Assembly (NCBI GenBank): GCA_963822255.1
Contig: CAWGGV010000002.1
Span: forward strand, 186,001-250,000
Length of the DNA: 64,000 bases
DNA from: UBA7803 sp963822255
GTDB taxonomy: Bacteria > Pseudomonadota > Gammaproteobacteria > Pseudomonadales > Azotimanducaceae
Direction of reading: 5' to 3'
Under the pieces are notes generated by a model. The model was not told where the DNA came from, ran no database searches, and saw nothing but the letters and a program-made list of their open reading frames with translations. The first letter of the stretch is position 1, and each line of letters begins with the position of its first letter. This document shows positions 1 to 8,766 of the stretch, piece after piece. The position numbers and the translations under genes were made by a program.

Positions 1-252
1 CTGCCGCTGCTGGCGGGGCTGCGCTTCGGTGCCCCGTTGGTCGGCCGGATCATGGGCGTGCAGGGCGTCATTGCGCTGCCGCTGCTCGCGGCTGCCGCGC
101 CCACGGCGGGCGTGATGCGGCAGATCACCGGCCATTACGAGCCGACGTTCCTCGGCGCCGCCGTGGTGCTCGTCGCGGCCGGCGCCGTGCTGGCGTGCTT
201 CTCCGTGCACCCGCCGCCGTCGAAGGACGTCACTCGACCCGGTGGCCCATAG
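1..252 (+). CDS. MFS transporter, C-terminal end (5' truncated by the window edge)
   Basis: The open frame runs from the window edge to a stop at 250-252, so only the last 83 or so residues are visible. They hold two hydrophobic segments and the pattern FGAPLVGRIMG...AAAPTAGVMRQITGHY..., which resembles the tenth to twelfth helices of 12-TM major facilitator (MFS_1) transporters. The substrate cannot be read from this fragment. It lies 53 bases upstream of another MFS gene on the same strand, so the two may form one transport operon. Confidence 0.7.
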   Translation: MPLLAGLRFGAPLVGRIMGVQGVIALPLLAAAAPTAGVMRQITGHYEPTFLGAAVVLVAAGAVLACFSVHPPPSKDVTRPGGP

Positions 253-305
253 GCGCGCGGGATACGCGGCCCGGGATCAGTCAGACATCACCTGGGGAGC
301 CGCCG

Positions 306-1322
306 ATGCTGGAGAACGATCGTTCGACCCTCCTGTACTTCGGGGCCGGCGGCGTGGCCCTGGGCGTCGTCGGCAACGCCGTCACCTACTTCATGCTGAT
401 CTACTACAATCAGGTACTCGGCCTGCCGGCGTACCTGGTGAGCGCAGCGCTCGCCGTTGCGCTGATCTTCGACGCGATCATCGATCCCGTGGTCGGCATG
501 CTGTCGGACCGGACGCGCACGTCGCTCGGCCGTCGCCACCCGTACGTCTACGTCTCCCTGATTCCGCTGCCGATCACGTACTGGCTGCTGTGGAACCCGC
601 CGGCCTGGGCGCTGACGTCCGATCACGTCGGGCTTCTCTATCTGACGATCATGCTCATCGGTCTGCGAACGGCACTGGCCTGCTTCGACATCCCTTCGAA
701 CGCCATGGTGCCGGAGTTGACCCGCGACTACGATCGGCGCACGTCGTTGATGTCGGCGCGAATATCGGCGTCCTGGGTGGCCGGGGTAGCCTTCACCATT
801 CTGATGTACCGGTTCTTCCTGCAGCCGACGCCGGTACAGCCCAACGGGGCGTTGAACCAGGCCGGTTACCAGCTGGCGAGTTATCTGGGCGCCGGCCTCA
901 TCTTCGTCGCGATTCTCGCCTCGGCGGTCGGCACCCACCGGCACATACCCACGCTGCGCCAGCGACGGAGCAACGACTCTCTGAATCTGTCCAGCGTGCT
1001 CGCCACGGTGCGAGACGTGTTCGGCAACCGGCCGTTCCGCACGATCATGTCGTTTGCTGGGTGATGCTGTCGTCGCTGATCGCGTCCATGCTCGCCGACG
1101 TGGTCGAGGACGTGCAGTCGAACGGCCCTCCCCCACCTCTCCTCCCAACCTCCAACTTCCCCCCCCTTTCTGCTCCTCCCCCCGACGCGCCACCACCTGG
1201 CTCTCACGTACCTGTCCATCCTCGTGGTATCGATTGCCCTTTGCGCGTTCATCCTGCTGCGCTTCACGCTCGATCGAGCCCAGCACCAGAAGAACCTGGC
1301 GGTGGTCGGCAAAAGCCCCTGA
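306..1322 (+). pseudogene. GPH-type MFS symporter (MFS_2), frameshifted and internally damaged
   Basis: The start at 306 follows a GGGGAG ribosome site. The N-terminal 250 residues read as a sodium/sugar-type symporter of the glycoside-pentoside-hexuronide family, with IIDPVVGMLSDRTRTSLGRRHPY as the loop 2-3 signature. Near 1058 the frame breaks by one base and continues in another frame as WVMLSSLIASMLADVVEDVQ, which is still family-like. A pyrimidine-rich stretch at 1126-1183 then replaces roughly 60 expected residues. The original frame resumes as LTYLSILVVSIALCAFILLRFTLDRAQHQKNLAVV, a normal C-terminus ending at 1322. As written the gene cannot make a functional transporter. It may be a true pseudogene or a local assembly fault. 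Confidence 0.75.
1126..1183. repeat. pyrimidine-rich low-complexity tract inside the MFS_2 gene
   Basis: About 58 bases are almost purely C and T on the plus strand, with runs of C up to about eight. The composition is unlike the rest of this balanced GC-rich coding sequence. It sits exactly where conserved transporter sequence is missing. Confidence 0.7.
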
Positions 1323-1382
1323 CGTCCCTCGAGCCGCGGGACCTACGCAATCACGGACGCGTCATGGATCTTCGCGAGGCCT

Positions 1383-2531
1383 TCAGCCCCAGAGCCGATC
1401 GGTTGCGATCGCCGCGCCTTCGGCGAGCGCAGCCAGCTTGCTCCAAGCGACGTCCGGGTCGATGCCCTGAATGCCGACGTGCACGCTGAAGCCGCAGTCC
1501 ACCCCGGCCATGATGCGGTCGCGCCCCACCAGCTTCGCGTAGCGCTCGATGCGTTGGGCGACCAGCTCGGGGTGCTCGATGAAATTCGATTGCGGCTCGA
1601 TCATCCCCGGACAGAGGATCTTGTCCTCCGGCACCCGTACTGTCTCGAACAGCGTCCATTCGTGGGCGTGGCGCGGGTTCGCGGCTTCGAAGAGGATGGT
1701 CCGGGGCTTGGCTTTCCACACCAGATCGATGATCTCGGCCAGCGCCACGTCGCAGTGGTGGGGGCCCGGATAGTTGCCCCAGCACACGTGCATGCGCAGC
1801 TGCTCCGCCGGTACGTTGCGCACCGCGTGATTCAGCGCCTCGATGTTCATGGCCACCCGTCTGCGGTAGCCGGCCGTGTCGAGCTCGGCGTAGGCCGAGT
1901 GCCGGCCCATGGCCAGATCGGGACAGTCGAGCTGCACCGCGGCCCCGGCCGCGGCGATGGCTTCGTACTCGTGGCGCATGGCCTCGGCCACCGCGAACAG
2001 ATATTCCTCGTCGGTGGCGTAGTACTGGTTGCCGAAGAAGATGGTGACCACGCCGGGAGAGGCCGCGCTCGAGAAGGTGTCGGTCACCCCCGCGTGCGCG
2101 GCCGCCGCCACCAGATTCTGCATGTCGCGCGCCGCCGCAGAGGCGTCTTTCACCGAGATCGGGCCGTTGCAGGCGGGCGCGGAACGCTTCCGTCGCCCCG
2201 GGTTGGCCGCCACCATCTCGGCGCTCCTGGGGAAGTCGACGAGGTCCGCGAAAAAGTAGTCCTGCACCGAGTCGCCGCCGAAGCCGTGCAGGCGGTCTTT
2301 GACGTAGGTGGCGTAGCTGGGTTTCGACATCTCACCGTCGTTGACCACGCTGAGCCCGGCGGCGACCTGTCTGTCCACCACCTCCTGCACGGCGGCCGTC
2401 ACCCGTTCCTCGAGGATGGTTTCGTCGACGGGGATGCCGTCACCCTTGGCCCACATGATGCGGATCAGCTCGTCGGGGCGCGGCAGGCTGCCGGTATGGG
2501 TCGTTCGAATGCGGTGGGCGCCCGAGCTCAC
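1383..2531 (-). CDS. MetE C-terminal-like zinc methyltransferase (first of a pair)
   Basis: This 382-residue protein belongs to the cobalamin-independent methionine synthase C-terminal superfamily, which also contains epoxyalkane:coenzyme M transferases. At about half the length of true MetE it has only the catalytic barrel. The Zn ligand pattern is visible: H248 and C250 in MHVCWGNYPG, E282 in FEAANPRH and C346 in GVDCGFS. The N-terminal TTHTGSLPRP motif is typical of the family. Such stand-alone proteins generally move methyl or alkyl groups between a small molecule and a thiol; the real substrate is unknown. It overlaps the upstream homologue by four bases (ATGA), so the two are translationally coupled. 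The context (CoA ligase, VOC protein, TonB receptor) suggests catabolism rather than methionine synthesis. Confidence 0.8.
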   Translation of the reverse strand: MSSGAHRIRTTHTGSLPRPDELIRIMWAKGDGIPVDETILEERVTAAVQEVVDRQVAAGLSVVNDGEMSKPSYATYVKDRLHGFGGDSVQDYFFADLVDFPRSAEMVAANPGRRKRSAPACNGPISVKDASAAARDMQNLVAAAAHAGVTDTFSSAASPGVVTIFFGNQYYATDEEYLFAVAEAMRHEYEAIAAAGAAVQLDCPDLAMGRHSAYAELDTAGYRRRVAMNIEALNHAVRNVPAEQLRMHVCWGNYPGPHHCDVALAEIIDLVWKAKPRTILFEAANPRHAHEWTLFETVRVPEDKILCPGMIEPQSNFIEHPELVAQRIERYAKLVGRDRIMAGVDCGFSVHVGIQGIDPDVAWSKLAALAEGAAIATDRLWG

Positions 2532-3595
2532 GACGGCGTGCTCGTCGCCGGGGCGGCACCGGCAAACTCGGCGCGCAGCTCGGCGGCGGCGCGCGCCATC
2601 GCGGACAGCTTTTCGAACGCCGCCTGCCGAGTCAGGTATTTCATCCCGCAGTCCGGAGCCAGCATGACCCGTTCAGCGTTGACGTGGGCGAGCGCGTGGC
2701 GAACCCGCTGCTTGATCACCTCCACGGATTCCACCTCGTTGCTGGACAGGTCGAGAACGCCGAGCAGAATCGTCTTGCCGGGGAGGGATTCCAGCACCGC
2801 GCAGTCGAGCTTCGATTGCGCGGTCTCGATGGAGACCTGATTGCAGCAGGCGCCAGAGAGCTCGGGCAGGAAGGAATAGCCGGGCGGCCGGTCGTGGATG
2901 AGCGCCGCGTAGCCGAAGCAGATGTGCACGCACGTCGTGCCCTCGATGCCGTCCAGCGCACGGTTCAGGGCTTCCAGCCCGTACTCGCGCGCCCGCTCCG
3001 GGCGTGCCTGCATGTAAGGCTCGTCGATCTGCACCACGTCGGCGCCGGCGGCGAACAGGTCGCGAATTTCCTCGTTGACCGCAGCGGCGTAGGCGAGCGC
3101 CGCCTCGTGGTCGCTCGGGTAGTAGTCGTTCTGGGCCTGCTGCGCCATGGTGAACGGGCCCGGCACCGTGAACTTGATCGCGCGCTGGCTGTTGCGGCGC
3201 AGGAACCGCACGTCGTCAACGCCGACCGGGTGGCGCCGGCGGATGGGCCCGACGATTCGTGGCACGAACACCGGCTGGCCGCTGCGGTCCAGCGCCTGGC
3301 CGGGGCTGTCGAGGTCGATGCCGTCCAGGGCGGTGGCGAAGTGATTGGAGTAGCTTTCGCGGCGGATCTCGCCGTCGGAGACAATGTCGAGTCCCGCGCG
3401 CTCCTGATCCTGAATAGCGATCCGCGTGGCGTCGTCCTGAGCCTCGCGCAGATACTGCTCGTCGATCCGCCACAGTTCCCGGGCGCGGGTGCGCGGCGGA
3501 AACCGCCCCGAGAGCTTGTCGCGATCGATCAACCAGTCGGGCTGAGGATAGCTGCCGACGATCGTGGTCGGGAACAGCGGTAGTTTGTCGGCCAT
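2528..3595 (-). CDS. MetE C-terminal-like zinc methyltransferase (second of a pair)
   Basis: This 355-residue homologue of the neighbouring gene begins MADKLPLFPTTIVGSYPQPDW. A longer open frame continues upstream, but that part is only the shadow of the ligase gene. Zn ligands fit at H224 and C226 (VHICFGYA), E257 (SIETAQ) and C316 (APDCGMKYL). VQIDEPYMQ near residue 188 is the usual substrate-binding strand of the family. Two diverged, coupled copies with all ligands kept suggest either a heteromer or two successive transfer steps. It ends inside the start of the following gene and begins 8 bases after the CoA-ligase stop, so it belongs to the same minus-strand operon. Confidence 0.8.
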   Translation of the reverse strand: MADKLPLFPTTIVGSYPQPDWLIDRDKLSGRFPPRTRARELWRIDEQYLREAQDDATRIAIQDQERAGLDIVSDGEIRRESYSNHFATALDGIDLDSPGQALDRSGQPVFVPRIVGPIRRRHPVGVDDVRFLRRNSQRAIKFTVPGPFTMAQQAQNDYYPSDHEAALAYAAAVNEEIRDLFAAGADVVQIDEPYMQARPERAREYGLEALNRALDGIEGTTCVHICFGYAALIHDRPPGYSFLPELSGACCNQVSIETAQSKLDCAVLESLPGKTILLGVLDLSSNEVESVEVIKQRVRHALAHVNAERVMLAPDCGMKYLTRQAAFEKLSAMARAAAELRAEFAGAAPATSTPS

Positions 3596-3603
3596 GGTTG
3601 CCT

Positions 3604-4923
3604 CTACGTCGCCTCCGAATAGTCGATCAACTTCGATTTGTAGGTTTCCCGGGGCAGGGTGCCGTAGGCCACGAGCCGGATATCGGTGGTGACCAGCAGG
3701 CGCGAACGGATCTCCTGTTTGATTCGGTCGGCGAGCCCGGGCGGCGGCGCGGCGACCTCCTTGCCCAGCTCCACGACCACCGGCAGGGGCGGCGATTGCA
3801 GCACGCCGCGCGTCTTCGGGCGAACCTGCAACAGGCCCGCGACGTCGGGTGCGAAGTCTCCGAGCAGGCTGCGGATGGCCGATGGGAACAGATTCACCCC
3901 CCGCACGATCAGCATATCGTCGGTACGGCCGATGCAGCGGACACGCGGACCGGTGCGTCCGGTGGGGTTCTGCTCCATGTTGACCACCACGTGGTCGCGG
4001 CTGCGAAAGCGCAGCAGCGGCATCGCCTCGCGCTGCAATGCCGTGTACACCAGCTCGCCTTCGGCGCCGTCGGTCCAGGCAATGGGCTCGCCACTGTCCG
4101 GATCGATGAGCTCCACGTGCACGAAGTCTCTGGCCATGAAGTGCATGCCGCGGCCGTCCTCGTCCTCCGCCCACGCCGACAGGGAGATGTCGCCGATGCC
4201 CATGGATTCGCGCACCCGACAGCCGAAGGCGGCTTCGATGCGGCTGCGGATCAGGGGATCGCCGCCACCCGGCTCGCCCGCGGTAATCATGTGGGTGAGG
4301 CCGAGGGCGTGGGTGTCGATGCCGTGCTCCAGGCACCAGTCGATGAGATACAGGCCATACGACGGCGTGCAGCTCACCCCGGTGGCGCGAAGGTTGAGGA
4401 TGGCCGACACCAGTCGCTCGGTGTTGCCCGTGCCGACCGGAATCACCGTGCAGCCGATCTTGTCGAAGCCGTGATACACGGCGCCGGCCACGAAGGGTCC
4501 GGCGTTGAAGCCGACCGCGATGCGCTGGCCGGCCGAGAATCCGGCGGCGGTGTAGCCGCGGGCCACGCTGGTGGCGTAGGCGTCCAGGTCGCTGCGGGTC
4601 AGACCCAGATAGCAGGGCACGCCGGTGGTGCCGCTGGTGCTGAACACCCGCACGAGCTGCTGCGGCGTCACGGCCAGATGCTCGCCGAACGGCGGCGCCT
4701 CGGCCTGGGTCGCGCGCAGCTCGTCCTTCTCGGTGAACGGCAGCCGGACGATGTCCTCCAAATCGCCGACCTTCGCCGCGTCGTGGAAGCCAGCTTGCCG
4801 GAGCTTGCGCTGATAAAACGCCGACTGCGCGAAAAGATAGCCGATCTGACGGCGGTAGCTTTCCCGGTCGAGGCGGAACTGCGCCTCGAGAGGCCGGGTT
4901 TCGGCCGCTTCGTCGAACATCAT
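3604..4923 (-). CDS. phenylacetate-CoA ligase (PaaK)-like AMP-forming ligase
   Basis: The 439 residues match the usual PaaK length of about 430-440. The AMP-binding P-loop STSGTTG is at residues 95-101 and the N-terminal YLFAQSAFYQRKLRQAG is typical of the PaaK branch. The C-terminal lid contains IGRTDDMLIVRGVNLFPSAI. The enzyme should activate an aryl or other carboxylic acid to its CoA thioester using ATP. The acid is not identifiable. It is transcribed with the two MetE-like genes, which it precedes by 8 bases. Confidence 0.85.
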   Translation of the reverse strand: MMFDEAAETRPLEAQFRLDRESYRRQIGYLFAQSAFYQRKLRQAGFHDAAKVGDLEDIVRLPFTEKDELRATQAEAPPFGEHLAVTPQQLVRVFSTSGTTGVPCYLGLTRSDLDAYATSVARGYTAAGFSAGQRIAVGFNAGPFVAGAVYHGFDKIGCTVIPVGTGNTERLVSAILNLRATGVSCTPSYGLYLIDWCLEHGIDTHALGLTHMITAGEPGGGDPLIRSRIEAAFGCRVRESMGIGDISLSAWAEDEDGRGMHFMARDFVHVELIDPDSGEPIAWTDGAEGELVYTALQREAMPLLRFRSRDHVVVNMEQNPTGRTGPRVRCIGRTDDMLIVRGVNLFPSAIRSLLGDFAPDVAGLLQVRPKTRGVLQSPPLPVVVELGKEVAAPPPGLADRIKQEIRSRLLVTTDIRLVAYGTLPRETYKSKLIDYSEAT

Positions 4924-4986
4924 GAGCCAGCCGCCTGGCCGTCGTCCGGCACCCGGACTATCCAGTTCATGAACCCAGCCCCCGCG

Positions 4987-5532
4987 CTAGCGATGGTATG
5001 CCTCGTTGTTCGGCGTGTGGTCGCCGGCGAGCCACTGCTCGAGCTCCTGGTGGGCCTTCGGCAATCGCTCGCCGTTGATCTGGTCCATGTCCGGATGGTC
5101 GACGGTGAACTCCACCAGCAGACCCGACGGGTCGAACACGTACAGCGAATAGCAGTAGCCGTGGTTCAGGATGTACGTCTGCGGCGCGTCGTACCCCGCC
5201 TCGGCCAGCCGGTCGCGGATGCCGTCCTGGGCCGGTTGATCCACCTTCAGAGCAATGTGCCGGAACCCGGAGGGCGGCAGCTCCGGCCCGAACTCCTGGG
5301 CGTCGTCCTGGTCGGCGAACTGAAAGAACGCCAGGCACTCGCCTTCGCCAATGTCGAAGAAGCAGTGCATGTACGTGCGTTCCTTGCCGAACAGCTCGGT
5401 CTGCTCGCACCAGGTGGCCACGAGCGGAAAGCCGATCACGTCCTCGTAGAAGTGCCGCACGGCTTCCATGTCGCGGGTGACGTAGGCGTTATGGTGCAGT
5501 CTGGATTTCACTCTCGGTGATTGCATCGTCAC
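4987..5532 (-). CDS. VOC-family (glyoxalase/extradiol-dioxygenase fold) protein
   Basis: The protein has 181 residues in two beta-alpha-beta-beta-beta modules. Putative metal ligands are the histidines of RLHHNAYVT near residue 14, the histidine of FRHIALKV near 92 and the glutamate of LLVEFTVD near 139. The phrase DPSGLLVEF is a hallmark of the fold. The start has a strong GAGGAGG ribosome site. Members catalyse metal-dependent ring opening, isomerisation or C-C cleavage. With an adjacent CoA ligase and TonB receptor, a dioxygenase or isomerase step in catabolism is the natural reading, but the reaction is unknown. Confidence 0.8.
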   Translation of the reverse strand: MTMQSPRVKSRLHHNAYVTRDMEAVRHFYEDVIGFPLVATWCEQTELFGKERTYMHCFFDIGEGECLAFFQFADQDDAQEFGPELPPSGFRHIALKVDQPAQDGIRDRLAEAGYDAPQTYILNHGYCYSLYVFDPSGLLVEFTVDHPDMDQINGERLPKAHQELEQWLAGDHTPNNEAYHR

Positions 5533-5581
5533 AGTGACCTCCTCGTTCCATGAGCGATCGCGCTCGGCAGAGCGCGGCGAA

Positions 5582-7816
5582 TCAGAACCGCTTGGAGAAC
5601 TCCAGGCCCCAGCGTCTGGGCGTCGCCGGCCACAGGAAGTTCAGGCCCGGCGCCGGCCCCGGGGAGAACTCGGCATTGTAGTCCTCGTCGAAGGCGTTCT
5701 TCGCCCACAAGGTGACCGACCAGTCGTCGGCGCTCGCCAGGCCCACGCGCACGTCGACGATGTCCACGGGGCTGCGCTTGCTGATGTTGTGCTGGTCCCA
5801 CCAGGTGTCGCCGATGCGCTGGTAGTCGACGCGGGCGATGGCGCTGGCGCCGCCCAGAATGTGCAGGGGGCGCTCGTAGTTCAGGCCGACGTTCAGGGTG
5901 TACTCCGACACCAGCGGTGCCTGGTTGCCTTTGTCCGCCGGATCGGCAGCATCCTTGATGTCGCTGTCGGTGTAGCCGAGCCCCACCGTCGCGCTCAACT
6001 GATTGGTCAGCAGCGCCGTTCCCTCGAGCTCGAACCCGCTGTAGGCGACCTTGTCGATGGAGCCGAGATTCTGCGTGCTGGTGCCCGGGTCGAAGAAGAA
6101 GAAATACGCGCCCTGAAAATCGGTGTAGTAGACGCTGAGCGACGTGCTGGCTCGCCCCTGCCACAGGGACGCCTTGACCCCCGCTTCGTAGGTGTCGGCG
6201 ATCTGCTCGTCGAAGATGTCGTTCACCCCCGGCTCGGGTACGGCCTGACCGACGCCGGTCTGGTTGAATCCGCCGCTGCGGAATCCCCGGCTGTAGCTGC
6301 CGTAGACGGTCAGGGTGTCGCGGGGCCGGTAGGTCACGGTCGCCTGCGGCTGCCAGGCGTCCCAGGTTTCCTTTCTGACCGTGCCCGGCACGAGGTTCAG
6401 CCCGGTGGGGTCGTACAGCGGCTGGGTCAGGGTGGTGTTCTTGCGTTCGTCCTCGTCGTAGCGCAGGGAGAACGCCAGCTCGGTCCTGGGGGTCAGGTCG
6501 TAGTCCATCTCGCCGAACACCGCCCAGGCGAAATTGTCCTGGGAGTCCACCAGCAGGCTGAGCTGCGGGCTCGGGTCCGTCGGGTCGACGAACAGCGAGA
6601 CCCGGGGGGTGTGCTTGACGTCGAACACGCCGTTGCCCCGATCCACCTGGTTGCCGGTGGAAATGTACCGGTACGTGGAGATGGCGTAGGTGCCGACGAT
6701 CCAGCGCAGCCTGTTCTCGGCCGGTGACGTGAAGCGCAGCTCCTGGCTCCAGGAATCCGTCTGCAGGTATTGAGTCTGGCTCAGATCGGCGAAGCCGTCG
6801 CCGGTGAGAGACTGGATGATGGCGCCGATCGGAAAGAAGTTGATGAGCGACTCCTGCGGCGGCACGAAGTTGAAGTTGTCGCCGGTCAAGAGCTCGTCGA
6901 GATCGTCGTAGGCGGTGATGGACGTGAAGGTGCCGACGTCCGCCGCGTAGTCGAGCTTCAGGCTTGCCGTGTACATGTCCCGCTCGTTCTTGCCGGGATT
7001 GTTCACCCGTACCGGCAGACGCGTGTCGTCGGCCTCCGCGTCGATGACGAAGTACAGCGCCTGGGTGTCGACGTTGGACCATGAGAAGCGTGCGTCTGCC
7101 GACAAACGGTCCGTTGGCGTCCACAGCAGTTGCAGCCGCCCCGAGAAATCCTTGTACGGGTCCGCCTCCTTGTTCAGATAGGCGTTGTCGATGTAGCCGT
7201 CGGTGTCCTCGTACGAGCCGGAGGCGCGAAACTTCAGCGTCTCGGAGCTGCCGACGGGGCCGCTGACGGCGCCTTTCACGGAGTAGCCCGGACCGGAGTC
7301 ACCGCCCACGACGACGTGACCCTCGTAGTGGTCGGTGGGCTGCTTGGTGCGGATCGTGATCGCGCCGCCGATGGCGTTGCGGCCGTAGAGAGCGCCCTGT
7401 GGGCCGCGCAGCACCTCGATCTGCTCGATGTCGAAAAGCTGCTGGTTGAACTGCGCGGGGTTCGCCATCAGCACCCCGTCGAGCAGCACGGCCGCCGACA
7501 TCTCGCTGTTGCGAGCCTGAGAGATGCCGCGGATGGTGATGAACGCGTTGCCCTGGTTCTGGGTCTGCACCAGGGTCACGTTCGGCGTGAGGTCGATGAA
7601 GTCCTGGGGCGTTTCGATTCCCGCGGATTGGATCTCGTCCGCGGTGAAGGCTTTCGCCGACACCGGAATGTCTTCCAGAGACTCGTTCCGTTTGCGGGCC
7701 GTCACGACGACTTCCTCGATCGCCTGGCTGCTCTGTGCGAGCACGGGCGCGGTCGTGAATGGCGCGGTGACGGCTGCCGCGATGGTGCAGGCGACGATCC
7801 GGGTCGAAAAAACCAT
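5582..7816 (-). CDS. TonB-dependent outer-membrane receptor
   Basis: The 744 residues start with a signal peptide (cleavage near TTAPVLAQ). A TonB-box/plug opening IEEVVVTARKRNESLEDIPVSAKAF follows, with the plug motif LYGRNAIGGAITIRTK near residue 140. A long beta-barrel ends in the aromatic C-terminus WGLEFSKRF. The sequence resembles the large receptor group common in sphingomonads and marine gammaproteobacteria that take up organic substrates rather than iron only. It is divergently transcribed from the citryl-CoA-lyase-like gene across a promoter with paired palindromes, which suggests shared, substrate-responsive control. A GGGGGGAGA ribosome site precedes the ATG. Confidence 0.92.
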   Translation of the reverse strand: MVFSTRIVACTIAAAVTAPFTTAPVLAQSSQAIEEVVVTARKRNESLEDIPVSAKAFTADEIQSAGIETPQDFIDLTPNVTLVQTQNQGNAFITIRGISQARNSEMSAAVLLDGVLMANPAQFNQQLFDIEQIEVLRGPQGALYGRNAIGGAITIRTKQPTDHYEGHVVVGGDSGPGYSVKGAVSGPVGSSETLKFRASGSYEDTDGYIDNAYLNKEADPYKDFSGRLQLLWTPTDRLSADARFSWSNVDTQALYFVIDAEADDTRLPVRVNNPGKNERDMYTASLKLDYAADVGTFTSITAYDDLDELLTGDNFNFVPPQESLINFFPIGAIIQSLTGDGFADLSQTQYLQTDSWSQELRFTSPAENRLRWIVGTYAISTYRYISTGNQVDRGNGVFDVKHTPRVSLFVDPTDPSPQLSLLVDSQDNFAWAVFGEMDYDLTPRTELAFSLRYDEDERKNTTLTQPLYDPTGLNLVPGTVRKETWDAWQPQATVTYRPRDTLTVYGSYSRGFRSGGFNQTGVGQAVPEPGVNDIFDEQIADTYEAGVKASLWQGRASTSLSVYYTDFQGAYFFFFDPGTSTQNLGSIDKVAYSGFELEGTALLTNQLSATVGLGYTDSDIKDAADPADKGNQAPLVSEYTLNVGLNYERPLHILGGASAIARVDYQRIGDTWWDQHNISKRSPVDIVDVRVGLASADDWSVTLWAKNAFDEDYNAEFSPGPAPGLNFLWPATPRRWGLEFSKRF

Positions 7817-7844
7817 GCTCGTTCTCCCCCCGTAGAGCCGGTTC

Positions 7845-7907
7845 TTGGGACAGGCTGACAGAGATCGTATAATTTTTCGCTAAACGAATTCAACTTCGCT
7901 AATCGAA
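7845..7907 (+). promoter_or_regulatory. sigma-70-type promoter with twin TTCG-N5-CGAA operators
   Basis: A -35 like TTGGGA (7845-7850), a 17-base spacer and a perfect TATAAT (7868-7873) point rightward to the gene at 7956. Just downstream lie two inverted repeats, TTCGCTAAACGAA (7876-7888) and TTCGCTAATCGAA (7895-7907), with centres 19 bases apart. IclR-family regulators of the PcaR/PobR type bind related TTCG-rich palindromes, and an IclR gene lies 0.9 kb away. The sites cover the expected transcription start and would fit repression of this gene and perhaps of the divergent TonB receptor. Confidence 0.6.
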
Positions 7908-7955
7908 AAAAGCTGGCGCCGCCAGAGGGCACGGCCAGCAAAACGGAGAACGGCC

Positions 7956-8723
7956 ATGAGCGAACAGAAGACGCGGGCGAAGACCGGCATCTGCGGCTAC
8001 GACGCGGACACCATCCGAATCCGCGGCAAGGACCTGGTCTCGGACGTCATGGGCCACTACAGCTTCACCGAGCTGCTGCTGCTCCAGGCGCTGGGCGTCG
8101 AGCCGACGCCGCTGCAGGTGCAGGTGGTCGATGCGGTGATGGTCACCATCATGGAGCATGGTCTCGTGCCTTCGGCGGTGGTGACTCGCCTCACCCACTA
8201 CGGCGCGCCGGAGTCCTTTCAGGGCGCGGTGGTGGCGGGTTTGCTGGGGGTGGGCGACCGCTACGCCGGCACGGCGAGCGAGTGTGGAGCCGTGCTCGAG
8301 CGTCTGGTGGCGGCGCCGGAAGATCAGCGGCGCGCCAGGGCGGTCGAGGAGTTGAATCACTATCGCGCCATCAAGCGGCCGGTGCCGGGATTCGGCCATC
8401 CTATCCATCAGGCTGTGGATCCGCGGGTGGAACGGCTGCTGGCGATCGTTCAAGGGGCGGGCGTCGCCGGCCATTACATCGATGCCATGTACCTGCTGCA
8501 GGACGTGCTGCGCACGGAGCTCGGCAAGCCGCTGGTGACCAACATCAGCGCCGCCATGGGCGCCGCCATGGCGGAAGCCGGAATACCCTCCGGTCTGATG
8601 CGCGGCATCGTGTTGACGGCGCGATGTGCCGGCCTGGTGGGACATCTGTTCGAAGAGATGCAGCGTCCCGCCGCCCACGCCATGTGGCTGGCGGCCGAGA
8701 CGGCCGTTGACTACGAGCCGTAG
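7956..8723 (+). CDS. citryl-CoA lyase / citrate synthase-like protein
   Basis: The 255 residues correspond to the C-terminal, CoA-binding half of the citrate synthase superfamily. The family's active-site motif GFGHPIHQ is near residue 146 and the tail HLFEEMQRPAAHAMW is recognisable. Stand-alone proteins of this size are usually annotated as citryl-CoA lyases, which cleave a citryl-CoA-type thioester to acetyl-CoA plus an oxo acid. Here it probably cleaves or forms a C-C bond in an acyl-CoA intermediate made by the PaaK-like ligase. A GGAGAA ribosome site precedes the ATG. It converges on the IclR gene. Confidence 0.75.
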   Translation: MSEQKTRAKTGICGYDADTIRIRGKDLVSDVMGHYSFTELLLLQALGVEPTPLQVQVVDAVMVTIMEHGLVPSAVVTRLTHYGAPESFQGAVVAGLLGVGDRYAGTASECGAVLERLVAAPEDQRRARAVEELNHYRAIKRPVPGFGHPIHQAVDPRVERLLAIVQGAGVAGHYIDAMYLLQDVLRTELGKPLVTNISAAMGAAMAEAGIPSGLMRGIVLTARCAGLVGHLFEEMQRPAAHAMWLAAETAVDYEP

Positions 8724-8766
8724 CCCGGCGCGCCGCGGTGCAATGCGGGCGGTGCGAAACGCCTGC

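Noticed and set aside
288..1286. 332-codon minus-strand frame opposite the MFS_2 gene
   Set aside because: Composition is Arg/Gly/His-rich as expected for an antisense shadow of GC-rich coding sequence; no domain is recognisable.
1383..3595. Methionine biosynthesis (MetE) genes
   Set aside because: Both proteins are half-length, lack the N-terminal MetE domain and sit in a catabolic operon.
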